The position numbers and the translations under genes were made by a program. Positions 55,122-63,679 of a stretch of DNA of 64,000 bases are shown here, piece by piece. The notes under the pieces were generated by a model. It had not been told where the DNA came from. It did not search any database and saw only the letters and a list, made by a program, of their open reading frames with translations. The DNA is from JASSUD01 sp031963005 (GTDB lineage: Bacteria > Pseudomonadota > Gammaproteobacteria > Burkholderiales > Burkholderiaceae), in the NCBI GenBank assembly GCA_031963005.1, contig JASSUL010000011.1:1-64000 (forward strand). Reading direction: 5' to 3'. Numbering within the stretch: the first letter of the stretch is position 1; each line of letters starts with the position of its first letter.

Positions 55122-56336
55122 GTGACTGTAAAACAGTATGATGATGAAGGCCTTAGACTGTTCTTAGGATTATCTTCTCACGCCCCCTCCTCCTTTTTTA
55201 CCGCATTACTGCCTGCCATGTCTGACTCTATTATCCCTTCCTCTGATACTCCCGCTCAAAAAGAGATGGACCCTTCTGACCCTCTTATCGCTATCAATAG
55301 CACCACCCAGGGTAAACCCTTGCATTGTGGGACGATTGCCATTATTGGTCGCCCTAATGTGGGCAAATCGACTTTGCTCAATGCACTCGTTGGGCAGAAA
55401 ATTAGCATTACCTCACGCAAAGCGCAGACTACCCGTCATCCGATCACTGGCGTTCGTACTAGCGAGACGGCACAATATATTTTTGTCGATACGCCGGGAT
55501 TTCAAACACAGCATGGCGGAACGCTCAATCGTTCTCTGAATCGCGCAGTGAAAGCGACCTTAGCGACTGTGGATGTGGTGCTGTATGTCGTAGAAGCCGG
55601 CTACTACGGGAAGGATGACCATACGGTTTTACAATTACTTCCAGGGATGCACGCTAAGAAAAATCTCCCCTTTCCTCTATTTAGTGGCGCAGCCAATGCC
55701 TTGCCTGCAGCGCACTCTACAGATGAGGTATCTGATATGGCATCTGACACGGTATCTGACGCGCTCACAACTTCCGATACTTCAGCAACGGCACCCACGC
55801 TAACCCCAACGCCCGCCATTTTTGTATTGGCAAATAAACTAGATCGTATGGAGCACCGCTCACAGCTTGAAGCATTTTCAGAGCACCTTGCTAGCTTATA
55901 TCCCTTTGTAGAATGTATCCCCCTTTGTGCAAAACGGCCTGATCATATTCAGTCGCTTTTAAATACCATTGAGCATGCGCTTCCCATGCGCCCTCCTATG
56001 TACGACAGCGAGACACTGACGGAGCATAGCGAACGCTTTTTAGCTTCAGAAATATTACGTGAAAAAGTTTTTCGCCATACGGGAGATGAACTTCCCTATC
56101 AAACCACGGTAGCTATCGAAAAATTTATCCAAGAGGGGCGCCTACGCCGTATTTTTGCCACTATTTTTGTAGAACGTGAAACGCATCGAGCGATGATCAT
56201 TGGTGCCAAGGGAAGTAAATTAAAAGAAATGAATACCGAGGCACGCAAAGATATGGAGCAATTATTCGGGGGACCTGTCTATTTAGAAGTCTGGATTAAA
56301 GTGAAAAAAGGTACTGCAGATCAGAAAATAGCTTAA
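55122..56336 (+). CDS. era: GTPase Era
   Basis: A 404-residue frame from GTG 55122; ATG 55218 is an alternative, giving 372 residues. G1 IGRPNVGKSTLLNALVGQ, G3 VDTPGFQTQ, G4 ANKLDRMEH, KH domain AMIIGAKGSKLKEM. Era binds 16S rRNA 3' end during 30S assembly. Between G3 and G4 lies a roughly 60-residue Asp/Ser/Thr/Ala-rich insertion (SDMASDTVSDALTTSDTSAT); typical Era is about 300 residues. Co-transcribed with rnc and recO. Confidence 0.95.
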   Translation: MTVKQYDDEGLRLFLGLSSHAPSSFFTALLPAMSDSIIPSSDTPAQKEMDPSDPLIAINSTTQGKPLHCGTIAIIGRPNVGKSTLLNALVGQKISITSRKAQTTRHPITGVRTSETAQYIFVDTPGFQTQHGGTLNRSLNRAVKATLATVDVVLYVVEAGYYGKDDHTVLQLLPGMHAKKNLPFPLFSGAANALPAAHSTDEVSDMASDTVSDALTTSDTSATAPTLTPTPAIFVLANKLDRMEHRSQLEAFSEHLASLYPFVECIPLCAKRPDHIQSLLNTIEHALPMRPPMYDSETLTEHSERFLASEILREKVFRHTGDELPYQTTVAIEKFIQEGRLRRIFATIFVERETHRAMIIGAKGSKLKEMNTEARKDMEQLFGGPVYLEVWIKVKKGTADQKIA

Positions 56337-56379
56337 TTTTTTTGCGCAGGAAATGGCTTATTGAATGTGATAACTACAC

Positions 56380-57270
56380 GTGAGCGTTACTGCAGAACAG
56401 AAACCCGCGCTGAAATGCATAGTGAGATACATGAGCTTACCGGTGATCTCTAATCAACCTCCCCCCCATCTGGTAGCAGATTTTTTTGATCCTACTTTGG
56501 GGACTTCCCTCGCTCCTCGCGCTTCTTCTCCTTCATCGTCTTCCCGTCAATCTACGCGGGTACAGGAGCAGATGGGGTTTGTCTTGCATCGCTATCCGTA
56601 TCGTGAAACGAGTCTGATTATCGAAGGATTTAGCCGAATGTATGGGCGTATTGCTTTGATTGCAAAAGGGGCTAAGCGTCCGCATTCGGCATTGCGGGGG
56701 GTATTGCAGCATTTTCAACCCTTATCGTTTTCTTGGTCGGGTAAAGCCGAGATACGCACGCTCACACGCGCTGAATGGGTTGGGGGAATGCGACCATTGG
56801 ATGGGGATGCGCTGTTGTGTGGGTTTTATTTGAATGAGCTATTGATCCGTTTTTGCGCGCGGGAAGATGCCTGTCCGAAACTGTTTGATCATTATGTGCT
56901 CACCCTGGAACGTCTAGGTCAAATGGGCGCTTCTGCAGCCCCTATTTTGCGGTCCTTTGAGTATGCCTTATTGCGTGAAACCGGGCATGTGGCGCAAGTG
57001 CATCGCCTTACACGCACGCAGGAGACGGTCACGCCTGAGGCGCAGTATGTTTTTGATCCAGAAAAAGGGACTCGCCTCGCGCAGCCTGAGGATCCCATAA
57101 GCTGGCCAAAGGTAGATGGGCAAACCTTGCTCGATATCGAGTCTGATTACTATCAGCGGCCTGCTACGCGTGTGCAAAGTAAGCATCTACTCCGTTTTTT
57201 ATTGCATTATCACCTAGGCGGTGAGGCTTTAAAAACACGTCAAATTTTGTCCGATCTTCATACTCTATAA
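56380..57270 (+). CDS. recO: DNA repair protein RecO
   Basis: A 296-residue frame from GTG 56380; ATG 56431 would give 279 residues. The OB-fold front follows a Ser/Pro-rich lead (RVQEQMGFVLHRYPYRETSL, RIALIAKGAKRPHSALRG), then the helical RecO domain (GFYLNELLIRFCAREDACPK). RecO anneals strands and loads RecA with RecR. Order era-recO-pdxJ is the standard one. Slightly long N-terminus. Confidence 0.93.
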   Translation: MSVTAEQKPALKCIVRYMSLPVISNQPPPHLVADFFDPTLGTSLAPRASSPSSSSRQSTRVQEQMGFVLHRYPYRETSLIIEGFSRMYGRIALIAKGAKRPHSALRGVLQHFQPLSFSWSGKAEIRTLTRAEWVGGMRPLDGDALLCGFYLNELLIRFCAREDACPKLFDHYVLTLERLGQMGASAAPILRSFEYALLRETGHVAQVHRLTRTQETVTPEAQYVFDPEKGTRLAQPEDPISWPKVDGQTLLDIESDYYQRPATRVQSKHLLRFLLHYHLGGEALKTRQILSDLHTL

Positions 57271-57319
57271 CGGTCCGCTTTCTAAAAAAGCGTGTATCTC
57301 TTGATAAGACATTCCATTT

Positions 57320-58183
57320 ATGCGAGGCGCTGTGACTCCATTTTTTACTTCACTGACTCCCCTAGCTCTAGGTGTAAATATCGACCATATCGCGACGATT
57401 CGTAATGCGCGTGGGACGTTATATCCAGATCCTGTTCAAGCAGCACTGGCTGCGGAAGAAGCGGGAGCAGATGTCATTACGCTTCATTTGCGGGAAGATC
57501 GTCGTCATATCAAAGATGATGATGTGGCCCGTTTGCGGCCTTTATTGCGTACTCGCATGAATTTGGAATGCGCGATTACTGCGGAAATATTAGAAATTGC
57601 TTGTGCGGTGCAACCGCAGGATGTCTGCCTGGTTCCTGAAAAGCGTGAAGAACTCACGACGGAAGGAGGTTTAGATATAGCGCGTCATTGCGATGCGATA
57701 GGCGCGGCGTGTCAGCAGCTAATCCAGGCAGGGATACGAGTAGCGCTTTTTGTAGACCCTAATCCCCATCATATTCAGCAAGCTAAGACTACAGGCGCTT
57801 CGATTATCGAGTTGCATACGGGACACTACGCTACGCTTTTTGAGCAAGCGCTGATGCAACAGTGGGAAGATTCCAGGCAGCCTTTTTATGACCCTCTGTG
57901 TTACAAAAGCTTTCATACCCCTTCGTGTATAGAAGCGGTCCTTGAAACTCCTGCAGTACGAGAAGAGCTCATTCGCTTACGGAATGCGGCCGAGCTAGGG
58001 CTTTCGCTAGGGTTACAAATCCATGCGGGCCATGGGCTGCATTACGGCAATGTGGGCCCTATCGTGGCGATCCCAGGGGTTCGAGAGCTCAATATTGGCC
58101 ATGCCATTGTCGCGCACGCGGTATTAGTCGGATGGACCGAAGCGATTGGATCTATGAAAGCCCTGCTCAGGGGAGCGCCGTGA
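57320..58183 (+). CDS. pdxJ: pyridoxine 5'-phosphate synthase
   Basis: A 287-residue (beta/alpha)8 enzyme of vitamin B6 synthesis (DXP-dependent branch). LGVNIDHIATIRNARGTLYP, ADVITLHLREDRRHI, VCLVPEKREELTTEGGLD and IHAGHGLHYGNVGP are all intact. About 40 residues longer than usual, with an extra segment MQQWEDSRQPFYDPLCYKSF (about 176-205) late in the barrel. Overlaps the acpS start by 4 bp (GTGA). Confidence 0.94.
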   Translation: MRGAVTPFFTSLTPLALGVNIDHIATIRNARGTLYPDPVQAALAAEEAGADVITLHLREDRRHIKDDDVARLRPLLRTRMNLECAITAEILEIACAVQPQDVCLVPEKREELTTEGGLDIARHCDAIGAACQQLIQAGIRVALFVDPNPHHIQQAKTTGASIIELHTGHYATLFEQALMQQWEDSRQPFYDPLCYKSFHTPSCIEAVLETPAVREELIRLRNAAELGLSLGLQIHAGHGLHYGNVGPIVAIPGVRELNIGHAIVAHAVLVGWTEAIGSMKALLRGAP

Positions 58184-58572
58184 TCTATGGAATTGGTACC
58201 GATATTGTCGATATTAGGCGTATTGAACAGATCATGCTGCGCACTAAAGGGCGTTTTGCTTTACGCGTATTGGGCCCACAAGAATTTGAGGAATATCAAA
58301 TACGCAGTGCGCGATGCGCTAAAAGAGGCTGGGCTTTTTTGGCAACTCGCTTTGCGGTCAAAGAAGCTTTTTCAAAAGCCGTTGGTTTAGGAATAAGGCC
58401 TCCTATAGCGTTCAAGCTACTGCAGACCATCCATGATTCCACTGGACGTCCATGCATTGTAGCCATTGGAGCACTGGCTCAATGGCTAGAAACGCAGCGC
58501 ATTCGTACGCACGTATCCGTGAGTGATGAACAAGATACCGCAGTGGCTTTTGTGATTGCAGAAACGTTTTAA
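58180..58572 (+). CDS. acpS: holo-[acyl-carrier-protein] synthase
   Basis: From GTG 58180 (VIYGIGTDIVDIRRIEQIML), 130 residues. The phosphopantetheinyl transferase motifs GIGTDIVDIRR (Mg-binding Asp) and FLATRFAVKEAFSKAVGLG (Glu) are both present. It attaches phosphopantetheine to ACP for fatty-acid synthesis. The frame is open to 58132 within pdxJ, but family alignment fixes the GTG; GTGA overlap with pdxJ indicates coupling. Confidence 0.95.
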   Translation: MIYGIGTDIVDIRRIEQIMLRTKGRFALRVLGPQEFEEYQIRSARCAKRGWAFLATRFAVKEAFSKAVGLGIRPPIAFKLLQTIHDSTGRPCIVAIGALAQWLETQRIRTHVSVSDEQDTAVAFVIAETF

Positions 58573-58586
58573 ACAGGACATGTATC

Positions 58587-59723
58587 GTGAATTTTGCCAA
58601 TACCGCGTCTAACGCGCATAAAAAAACGGCCTCTGAAACTGCGTTTGCTATACCTGAGCGTGGTCCCGTGATGCTGGATGTAGCCGGAAAAACCCTCACC
58701 GATGAGGAGCGTCGGCGCATTGCTCACCCTTTAACGGGGGGGCTTATTTTATTTGCGCGTAATTTTGAGACTCGAAAGCAATTATTTGCTCTCGTTGCAG
58801 AAATTCGGGCCATTCGCCCTACGATCCTCATTGCGGTAGATCATGAGGGGGGAAGAGTGCAGCGTTTTAAAACCGATGGATTTACGGTTTTACCTGCGAT
58901 GCGCAAATTAGGTGAACTTTGGGATCGCAACCCCATACAAGCGCTGCACGCTGCCGTGGCGATCGGCTATGTGCTTGCGGCAGAGCTACGTGCGTGCGGG
59001 ATAGACTTTAGCTTTACTCCGCTACTAGATATCGATTACGGACACTCAGAAGTCATTGGTAATCGCGCGTTTCATGCGGATCCTACGGTCATCGCTACCC
59101 TTGCGCAAAGCCTGAATCAAGGGATGGCTCTGGCCGGTATGGCCAATTGCGGTAAACATTTTCCTGGGCATGGATATGCCGAAGCCGATTCTCATCATGC
59201 GCTGCCTGTCGATACCCGCACTCTGGAAGAGATTATGGGCGACACCCAGCCTTATAGCGGCTTAGGTTTGGCTTTAGCTGCCATAATGCCGGCGCATATT
59301 CAATATGTTCAGGTAGATAAGCAGCCTGCCGGTTTTTCCCCTTTCTGGCTAAACACGATTTTACGTGAGCAATTAGGTTTTACCGGCGCCATACTAAGCG
59401 ACGATTTGTCTATGCAAGGTGCACGGGCTATGGGCAGTGTTTTAGAGTCTGCGCAAGCTGCATTGACCGCGGGCTGCGATATGGTTTTAGTATGCAACCA
59501 TCCAGAAGAAACCGACCTCGTTTTAGCCGGTTTACGCCCTCCTGCCGCTTCTGTGGAATCGCATCGTCGTTTGGCGCGTTTAGCCGCCCGCGAACCGAAT
59601 ATTCCTCAATGCTTGCCGGACTTTAACGGTGCTGCTGATCTATCCATGCATGAAGCCTGCTGGGAAGCGCTACAACAACAACCTGAATATCAAAACGCTC
59701 GGTCTACGTTGAATATGATTTGA
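58587..59723 (+). CDS. nagZ: beta-N-acetylhexosaminidase NagZ
   Basis: A 378-residue GH3 enzyme recycling muropeptides in the cytosol. The substrate/metal loop NCGKHFPGHGYAEADSHHAL includes the catalytic His, ILSDDLSMQGARAMG holds the nucleophile Asp, and AVDHEGGRVQRFKTDGFTVL is family-typical. The start is GTG 58587, 14 bp past acpS, with a 30-residue lead before the usual MLDVAGKTL. Last gene of the rnc-to-nagZ run. Confidence 0.94.
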   Translation: MNFANTASNAHKKTASETAFAIPERGPVMLDVAGKTLTDEERRRIAHPLTGGLILFARNFETRKQLFALVAEIRAIRPTILIAVDHEGGRVQRFKTDGFTVLPAMRKLGELWDRNPIQALHAAVAIGYVLAAELRACGIDFSFTPLLDIDYGHSEVIGNRAFHADPTVIATLAQSLNQGMALAGMANCGKHFPGHGYAEADSHHALPVDTRTLEEIMGDTQPYSGLGLALAAIMPAHIQYVQVDKQPAGFSPFWLNTILREQLGFTGAILSDDLSMQGARAMGSVLESAQAALTAGCDMVLVCNHPEETDLVLAGLRPPAASVESHRRLARLAAREPNIPQCLPDFNGAADLSMHEACWEALQQQPEYQNARSTLNMI

Positions 59724-59729
59724 GGTGAT

Positions 59730-59749
59730 GCCGTATCTTTACGGCTTTT
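59730..59749 (+). terminator. terminator after nagZ
   Basis: GCCGTA/TACGGC stem with TTTT tail, 7 bp past the stop. A second perfect 11-bp stem TGCGAGATTTA/TAAATCTCGCA lies at 59760-59785. Confidence 0.75.
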
Positions 59750-59862
59750 GATGACTTTATGCGAGATTTAGCGTTAAATCTCGCATCGATTACCGATTTG
59801 TATATTCCAGGCCAAGATCTTTCCTCACGTCATCTGCAAAATACAAACATGCACTAGAGTGT

Positions 59863-60540
59863 TTAGGAAAGCATCGATGCAGCCAGATCTACTCTCGGCA
59901 AGTCTTTTACGGCGCTAGCATAAGAAATCAGCACTTCTTTGTCAGCATATGTAAGATTATCCATATCGCCCCCTTGGAAATATACCATTGCCTTAAGGCT
60001 TGCACTGGGTTGAAATGCCGGACCATAGAACAAACGTGCGGCAGCTAACCCTTTTTCAAGGCTTACGTCTGCACGAAGCATCGCTGCGATGTCCTGGTAA
60101 TCTTTTACTTCAATGCGTTGTAAGAGAACTTTTAATTTAGTCGCCATCAAATCTTCTAATGATGCAACACACAATACTCCATCCTCTGTGTATTGCGGCA
60201 ACCCAATTCGACCAAATGCAATCTCACCAAAAAAAGAAATCTTCACATACTCTTGCTGCGCGCCAACATCAACCGGCACCAGCACCGTAAAAGTTTGGGG
60301 CAAATCCTGCAAAACTGTTGCGTGGGAAAGAAAAGGTAAAACCTGCGTCAAATATGCTCTATCTAGCGATTGATCACAAAAAAAATCAAAATCAACTGAG
60401 AAACGGTGCCCCAAACGTAACGCGATAGCTGTGCCGCCATAAAGCACAAAACTCCTCTCAGCAAGAGGTTTTAGCCCAGGCCATAAAATCCTTTGCGCAG
60501 AAGGCAAAACAGAAAAAGTCGGTTTAAAAGTAGATTTCAT
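59863..60540 (-). CDS. nucleotidyltransferase (AbiEii-type) toxin
   Basis: A 225-residue protein. The nucleotidyltransferase core is FVLYGGTAIALRLGHRFSVD followed by FDFF, matching the GGT...R.S.D.DFF pattern of AbiEii/DUF1814 toxins, and EDLMATKLKVLLQRIEVKD is the conserved helix. Such toxins can modify tRNA or act in abortive infection. Its start overlaps the upstream gene by 4 bp (ATGA). The partner is not an AbiEi winged-helix protein but a short conserved gene. Confidence 0.8.
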   Translation of the reverse strand: MKSTFKPTFSVLPSAQRILWPGLKPLAERSFVLYGGTAIALRLGHRFSVDFDFFCDQSLDRAYLTQVLPFLSHATVLQDLPQTFTVLVPVDVGAQQEYVKISFFGEIAFGRIGLPQYTEDGVLCVASLEDLMATKLKVLLQRIEVKDYQDIAAMLRADVSLEKGLAAARLFYGPAFQPSASLKAMVYFQGGDMDNLTYADKEVLISYASAVKDLPRVDLAASMLS

Positions 60541-60836
60541 TTGAATCTGTTATCCGGCATAGCAGGTACCTGTCCTATATGTGACAAGCCAAGGCGATAG
60601 TGCCAATATATCCAAGAGCGCTCGTCAAATTGGCCTATTTCAGCTTCTGCGATGACCTCGCACAGATAATCCTCTCCCGCATGATTAGCAAGCAGCTGCA
60701 CATCTTCATAGTCTCCGATGGTCATTACTTGGGCGGCAATACGTTGCGGCATGTGGAGCGATTGCTCAGGGCTCTTCCACCAAATATATTTTTTGGCCAG
60801 ATGCAGCAGAATCTTAGAATCCAGTGACTTCATCAT
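60537..60836 (-). CDS. small partner protein of the nucleotidyltransferase (DUF6922-like)
   Basis: A 99-residue helical protein (KKYIWWKSPEQSLHMPQRIA, VMTIGDYEDVQLLANHAGED, YWHYRLGLSHIGQVP). The W-x-x-P...GD...W.YWHYRLGL pattern occurs in small genes placed before AbiEii-type toxins (DUF6922, from memory). ATGA overlap with the toxin suggests a two-gene toxin-antitoxin or defence pair. ATG 60836 or the next codon is the start. Confidence 0.7.
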   Translation of the reverse strand: MMKSLDSKILLHLAKKYIWWKSPEQSLHMPQRIAAQVMTIGDYEDVQLLANHAGEDYLCEVIAEAEIGQFDERSWIYWHYRLGLSHIGQVPAMPDNRFK

Positions 60837-61320
60837 TTTCTCGAATAATTACGAACACTGCTCCACACCCTAAATCACCCCAGCCTCATGCGCTTGCACA
60901 TCTGCGTGGTAACTCGAGCGAACCATTCATTGCCCCGGTATTCGCCCCATTTAGTCGCCCCATTTAAAATCATTGCCACCAGGGTGTACCATACCTCACG
61001 CCATCTGCAAAATACACCGATTCTTGTCCTTTTCGGAGGCGCTCAAGCACTTGATGTGCCAAGATAATAATCTTCTATTGATTCCATGCCATTGTCTATA
61101 AGTTTACATAAATAAAAAGCTTTAGGACATTTGGTATAAGGAGCAAGGCAGAAAAGAAAGCTCTGCTAATGCTTAGTTTGCGTCTTAAGATGCTGCAGCA
61201 TTAGTCAACGAAAAACGGTACATTTCATTCTGACCATTCTTTGAGTGGGCGAGCGCTCCTATTTCAATGTCAGAAAAATAAAAGGCGAAGGCGAGAGTAT
61301 GAAATTGAGGTGAAGTTGAG
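60837..61320. other. intergenic, no gene seen
   Basis: About 480 bp. CACCTCACGCCATCTGCAAAATAC at about 60990 echoes TCACGTCATCTGCAAAATAC at about 59826, a short repeat flanking the toxin pair. No ORF is convincing. GGTGAAGTTGAG before 61321 is a ribosome site for the truncated antitoxin. Confidence 0.45.
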
Positions 61321-61479
61321 ATGACGAAACGAAGCTTATTTGCTGAATTATCCGAGGGATTTCAAGCTTTGACCGCTGAACGTGAAGGTAAGGTCACGTT
61401 GCGAAAGCATGCGATTGATTCGCCTCCAGCGCCCCAGGTCACGACTGAAAAACTTGTAAACATTACCCAGATACCGTAA
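61321..61479 (+). pseudogene. HigA/MqsA-type antitoxin, N-terminal fragment
   Basis: Fifty-two residues: MTKRSLFAELSEGFQALTAE then GKVTLRKHAIDSPPAPQ. This is the opening of HTH antitoxins of the HigA/YgiT-like kind, which continue with an HTH; here it stops after VNITQIP. A good ribosome site precedes it, but the toxin and the DNA-binding domain are missing. A relic. Confidence 0.65.
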
Positions 61480-61527
61480 GTCGGCTTGCAAATATTTAGT
61501 GTTTTTTCGCTTGCTGCATGCCGATGT

Positions 61528-62214
61528 TTAAGCCGTTTTTTGGTGTCTTGCTAATCGTTCTAGTTGTGCGATACGTTTTTCTAAGCTTTGCGCTGCGTCT
61601 TGTAGAGGGGGTAGTGTCGAGGTAAAGTGGTTTAAAGCACTGTGGCGGACCATGCTAGGATGTTCGTCTAGGTGATAGTCTGCCGCGCTTTCCATGAAGC
61701 GTTTAGCTTGTTGCTGTATCCAGATTTTCCTCGTCTGTATTTGGCGCACGACACGATGCGCTAAGATATCTCCTATCATCGTAGAAAGATCTTCTTCTAT
61801 ATCCCAACGTACTTGTTTTAGAACCGTACTCAGCGCTTGAGCACATTGTGCGTCGCCTTGAATATCAATGCCTGGAAGATCCGCAAAACCTGACGAGCCT
61901 GGCATAAGTGCTTTGCACAAGGTGCCTAAAGAGAGAGTGATGGTGACATTCGCTTTGGCAAAAGCATCTGCCCTTTGGTCTGTCTCTATACTACAGGCGC
62001 GTAACACACCGCCTTTTTGCAATATAAAGCCTAATTGCAAAGACGAAATGTGTACGCTTAGTAGATAGTTTGGATAAAGGCTCAGCTGTTCACGCGCCCA
62101 ATTGTGGCGAGTTAAGACATGATTGGCGATTGCCGCGACCGTTGTATTAATACGCGTCGCCGCATTCGCTTGATGCAATGGAAAAAGAGAGGAAATTCGC
62201 TTAATAAGCTGCAT
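61528..62214 (-). CDS. ubiJ: UbiJ, ubiquinone biosynthesis accessory factor (SCP2 domain)
   Basis: From ATG 62214, 228 residues; the frame is open to 62424 inside the upstream gene. The SCP2-like lipid-binding part (LSVHISSLQLGFILQKGGVL, ANVTITLSLGTLCKALMPGS) precedes a C-terminal helix (LEKRIAQLERLARHQ). UbiJ organises the ubiquinone enzymes. It follows ubiE and the Tim44-domain gene as in Burkholderia, with a 14-bp overlap; ubiB, which normally comes next, is absent from this window. Confidence 0.88.
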   Translation of the reverse strand: MQLIKRISSLFPLHQANAATRINTTVAAIANHVLTRHNWAREQLSLYPNYLLSVHISSLQLGFILQKGGVLRACSIETDQRADAFAKANVTITLSLGTLCKALMPGSSGFADLPGIDIQGDAQCAQALSTVLKQVRWDIEEDLSTMIGDILAHRVVRQIQTRKIWIQQQAKRFMESAADYHLDEHPSMVRHSALNHFTSTLPPLQDAAQSLEKRIAQLERLARHQKTA

Positions 62215-63313
62215 TCTGTTCAATTCCTGCCAAAACCCAACCCGCCACACCCGTATCGACCTCTGAAGACTCGATACGTTTGGAGAAATGCCAAGTTTCG
62301 GAAAAAGGTTGGGCGGTTTCTTGCTCAGGCTCTTCGTGAATAAGGCCGGTAAATTGCACGCTAGCGTATTGCCAACCTTCTTCAACATGCATCGACAAAA
62401 GTTGTGCGTCGAGTTTTTCAACATTGGTATGGTTCGTGCTTGCGGGGTGGCTTACCTCACGTTCCGCTAAATCTAATTTCACTTCGGCAAATATTTCAGG
62501 CGTCGTAAATTCGCGAATATCGTCTAGATCTCCTTTATCCCAAGCGGCTTGCATACGGATAAATTGAATTTTGGCATGGCGCAAAAATGCGGTGGCATCA
62601 AAACTGGCTGCTAATGCAGCGGGACTTTGCACGGATGCAGGCGTATTGAGTGCATCTATCGAGAGGTTAGGATTCGGTGCGAATGTTTCCTGAGCGCTCC
62701 GTGTACCAAAGGCAGATTGCGCTTCTGCAGCGATGGAAGACGCAGGTTGAGATAGAGGGGAAGCGGCATTAAAAGGCTCTTGGCGAGTCATACCAGAGGC
62801 GGAGTTACGCGCTACCGTTTTGCGTTTAGCCAGCATGCGAATACCCCAATAGGCTAGCAGCATGATGCCAACGACGACTAGCAAATTCGCCAATAAGCCT
62901 CCCATTGCTCCCCCCAATCCAAAATGGGAAAGCAAAGCCGCGATACCTAAGCCCGCTGCTAAACCTGCGATAGGTCCTAACCAGCGATTGCGCTGAGCCG
63001 CATTTTGCGCACCGGCTTCTGGTTTCGCAGGGCTTTGTGCAGGTTTAGCCGCTTGATGGGACTGATGCGAAGGAGATCCGCGATGAGGCATTGTATGTGA
63101 AGATCGCCCCATACTACGCCCTCCCCCTGCGCGTTTGGCAAAGGCGTCTTGGGTATACAGGCCTAAGGTTAATACTGCGGAAAGCGTTCCTATGCCCAGT
63201 GATTTCAGTAGGTAAGATTTGGAGGTATGCAGTTGTGCAACAGGCTGATAGACCCGTTTTATAGCTTGGGTAGCCATGCCATAAGCACGGGAGGAAAAAC
63301 GAAGCAAAGACAT
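62201..63313 (-). CDS. Tim44-domain membrane protein
   Basis: A 370-residue protein; ATG 63313 follows AAAGGTTTATC. A hydrophobic segment near residue 40-58 (SLGIGTLSAVLTLGLYTQ then DAFAKR) looks like an inner-membrane signal/anchor; a Gly/Ser/Pro/Ala-rich part and a second segment (LLANLLVVVGIMLLAYWGIR) follow. Residues about 240-365 are the Tim44-like domain (FLRHAKIQFIRMQAAWDKGD, LDDIREFTTPEIFAEVKLDL). Conserved between ubiE and ubiJ in Burkholderiaceae; precise role unknown. Confidence 0.88.
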   Translation of the reverse strand: MSLLRFSSRAYGMATQAIKRVYQPVAQLHTSKSYLLKSLGIGTLSAVLTLGLYTQDAFAKRAGGGRSMGRSSHTMPHRGSPSHQSHQAAKPAQSPAKPEAGAQNAAQRNRWLGPIAGLAAGLGIAALLSHFGLGGAMGGLLANLLVVVGIMLLAYWGIRMLAKRKTVARNSASGMTRQEPFNAASPLSQPASSIAAEAQSAFGTRSAQETFAPNPNLSIDALNTPASVQSPAALAASFDATAFLRHAKIQFIRMQAAWDKGDLDDIREFTTPEIFAEVKLDLAEREVSHPASTNHTNVEKLDAQLLSMHVEEGWQYASVQFTGLIHEEPEQETAQPFSETWHFSKRIESSEVDTGVAGWVLAGIEQNAAY

Positions 63314-63552
63314 GATAAACCTTTAAAAATAAAGCCGGTTGTTCGCTTGAAAGGCGCGCCCTAAGAGAACCTTTTCTAAGGTCGACGCGCTGATGGAGCA
63401 AACGCAATAATGAGAAGTATAGGCTAGCTTTTAAACATATTCATAGACTACTAAAAGCGCTAACCGATAATCCTAGCTGCAGCCTTGTCTACAAGGGAGC
63501 GGAATTTACTGAAACAAGATGGAGCCATTGACTTAAGCGTGCAAGCGATACC

Positions 63553-63671
63553 TTAGAGTCTGTTCATAATCTTCAAAAGCGGGTTGTGTTGGGGTGACGA
63601 ATTGAATTAAATACGGAACCCCAACATTACCGCCATAAGGGCGATTTCTGGAGATTATGAACAGGCTCTAA
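63553..63671. repeat. palindromic mini-element, copy C
   Basis: Ends TTAGAGTCTGTTCATAATCT and GATTATGAACAGGCTCTAA; internal block as in copies A and B but shorter (119 bp). Lies 8 bp past the ubiE stop. Confidence 0.8.
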
Positions 63672-63679
63672 GAACCTGT

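Noticed and set aside
61528..62424. 298-residue version of ubiJ
   Set aside because: The extra front overlaps the Tim44-domain gene in another frame; the family starts at MQLIKRI.
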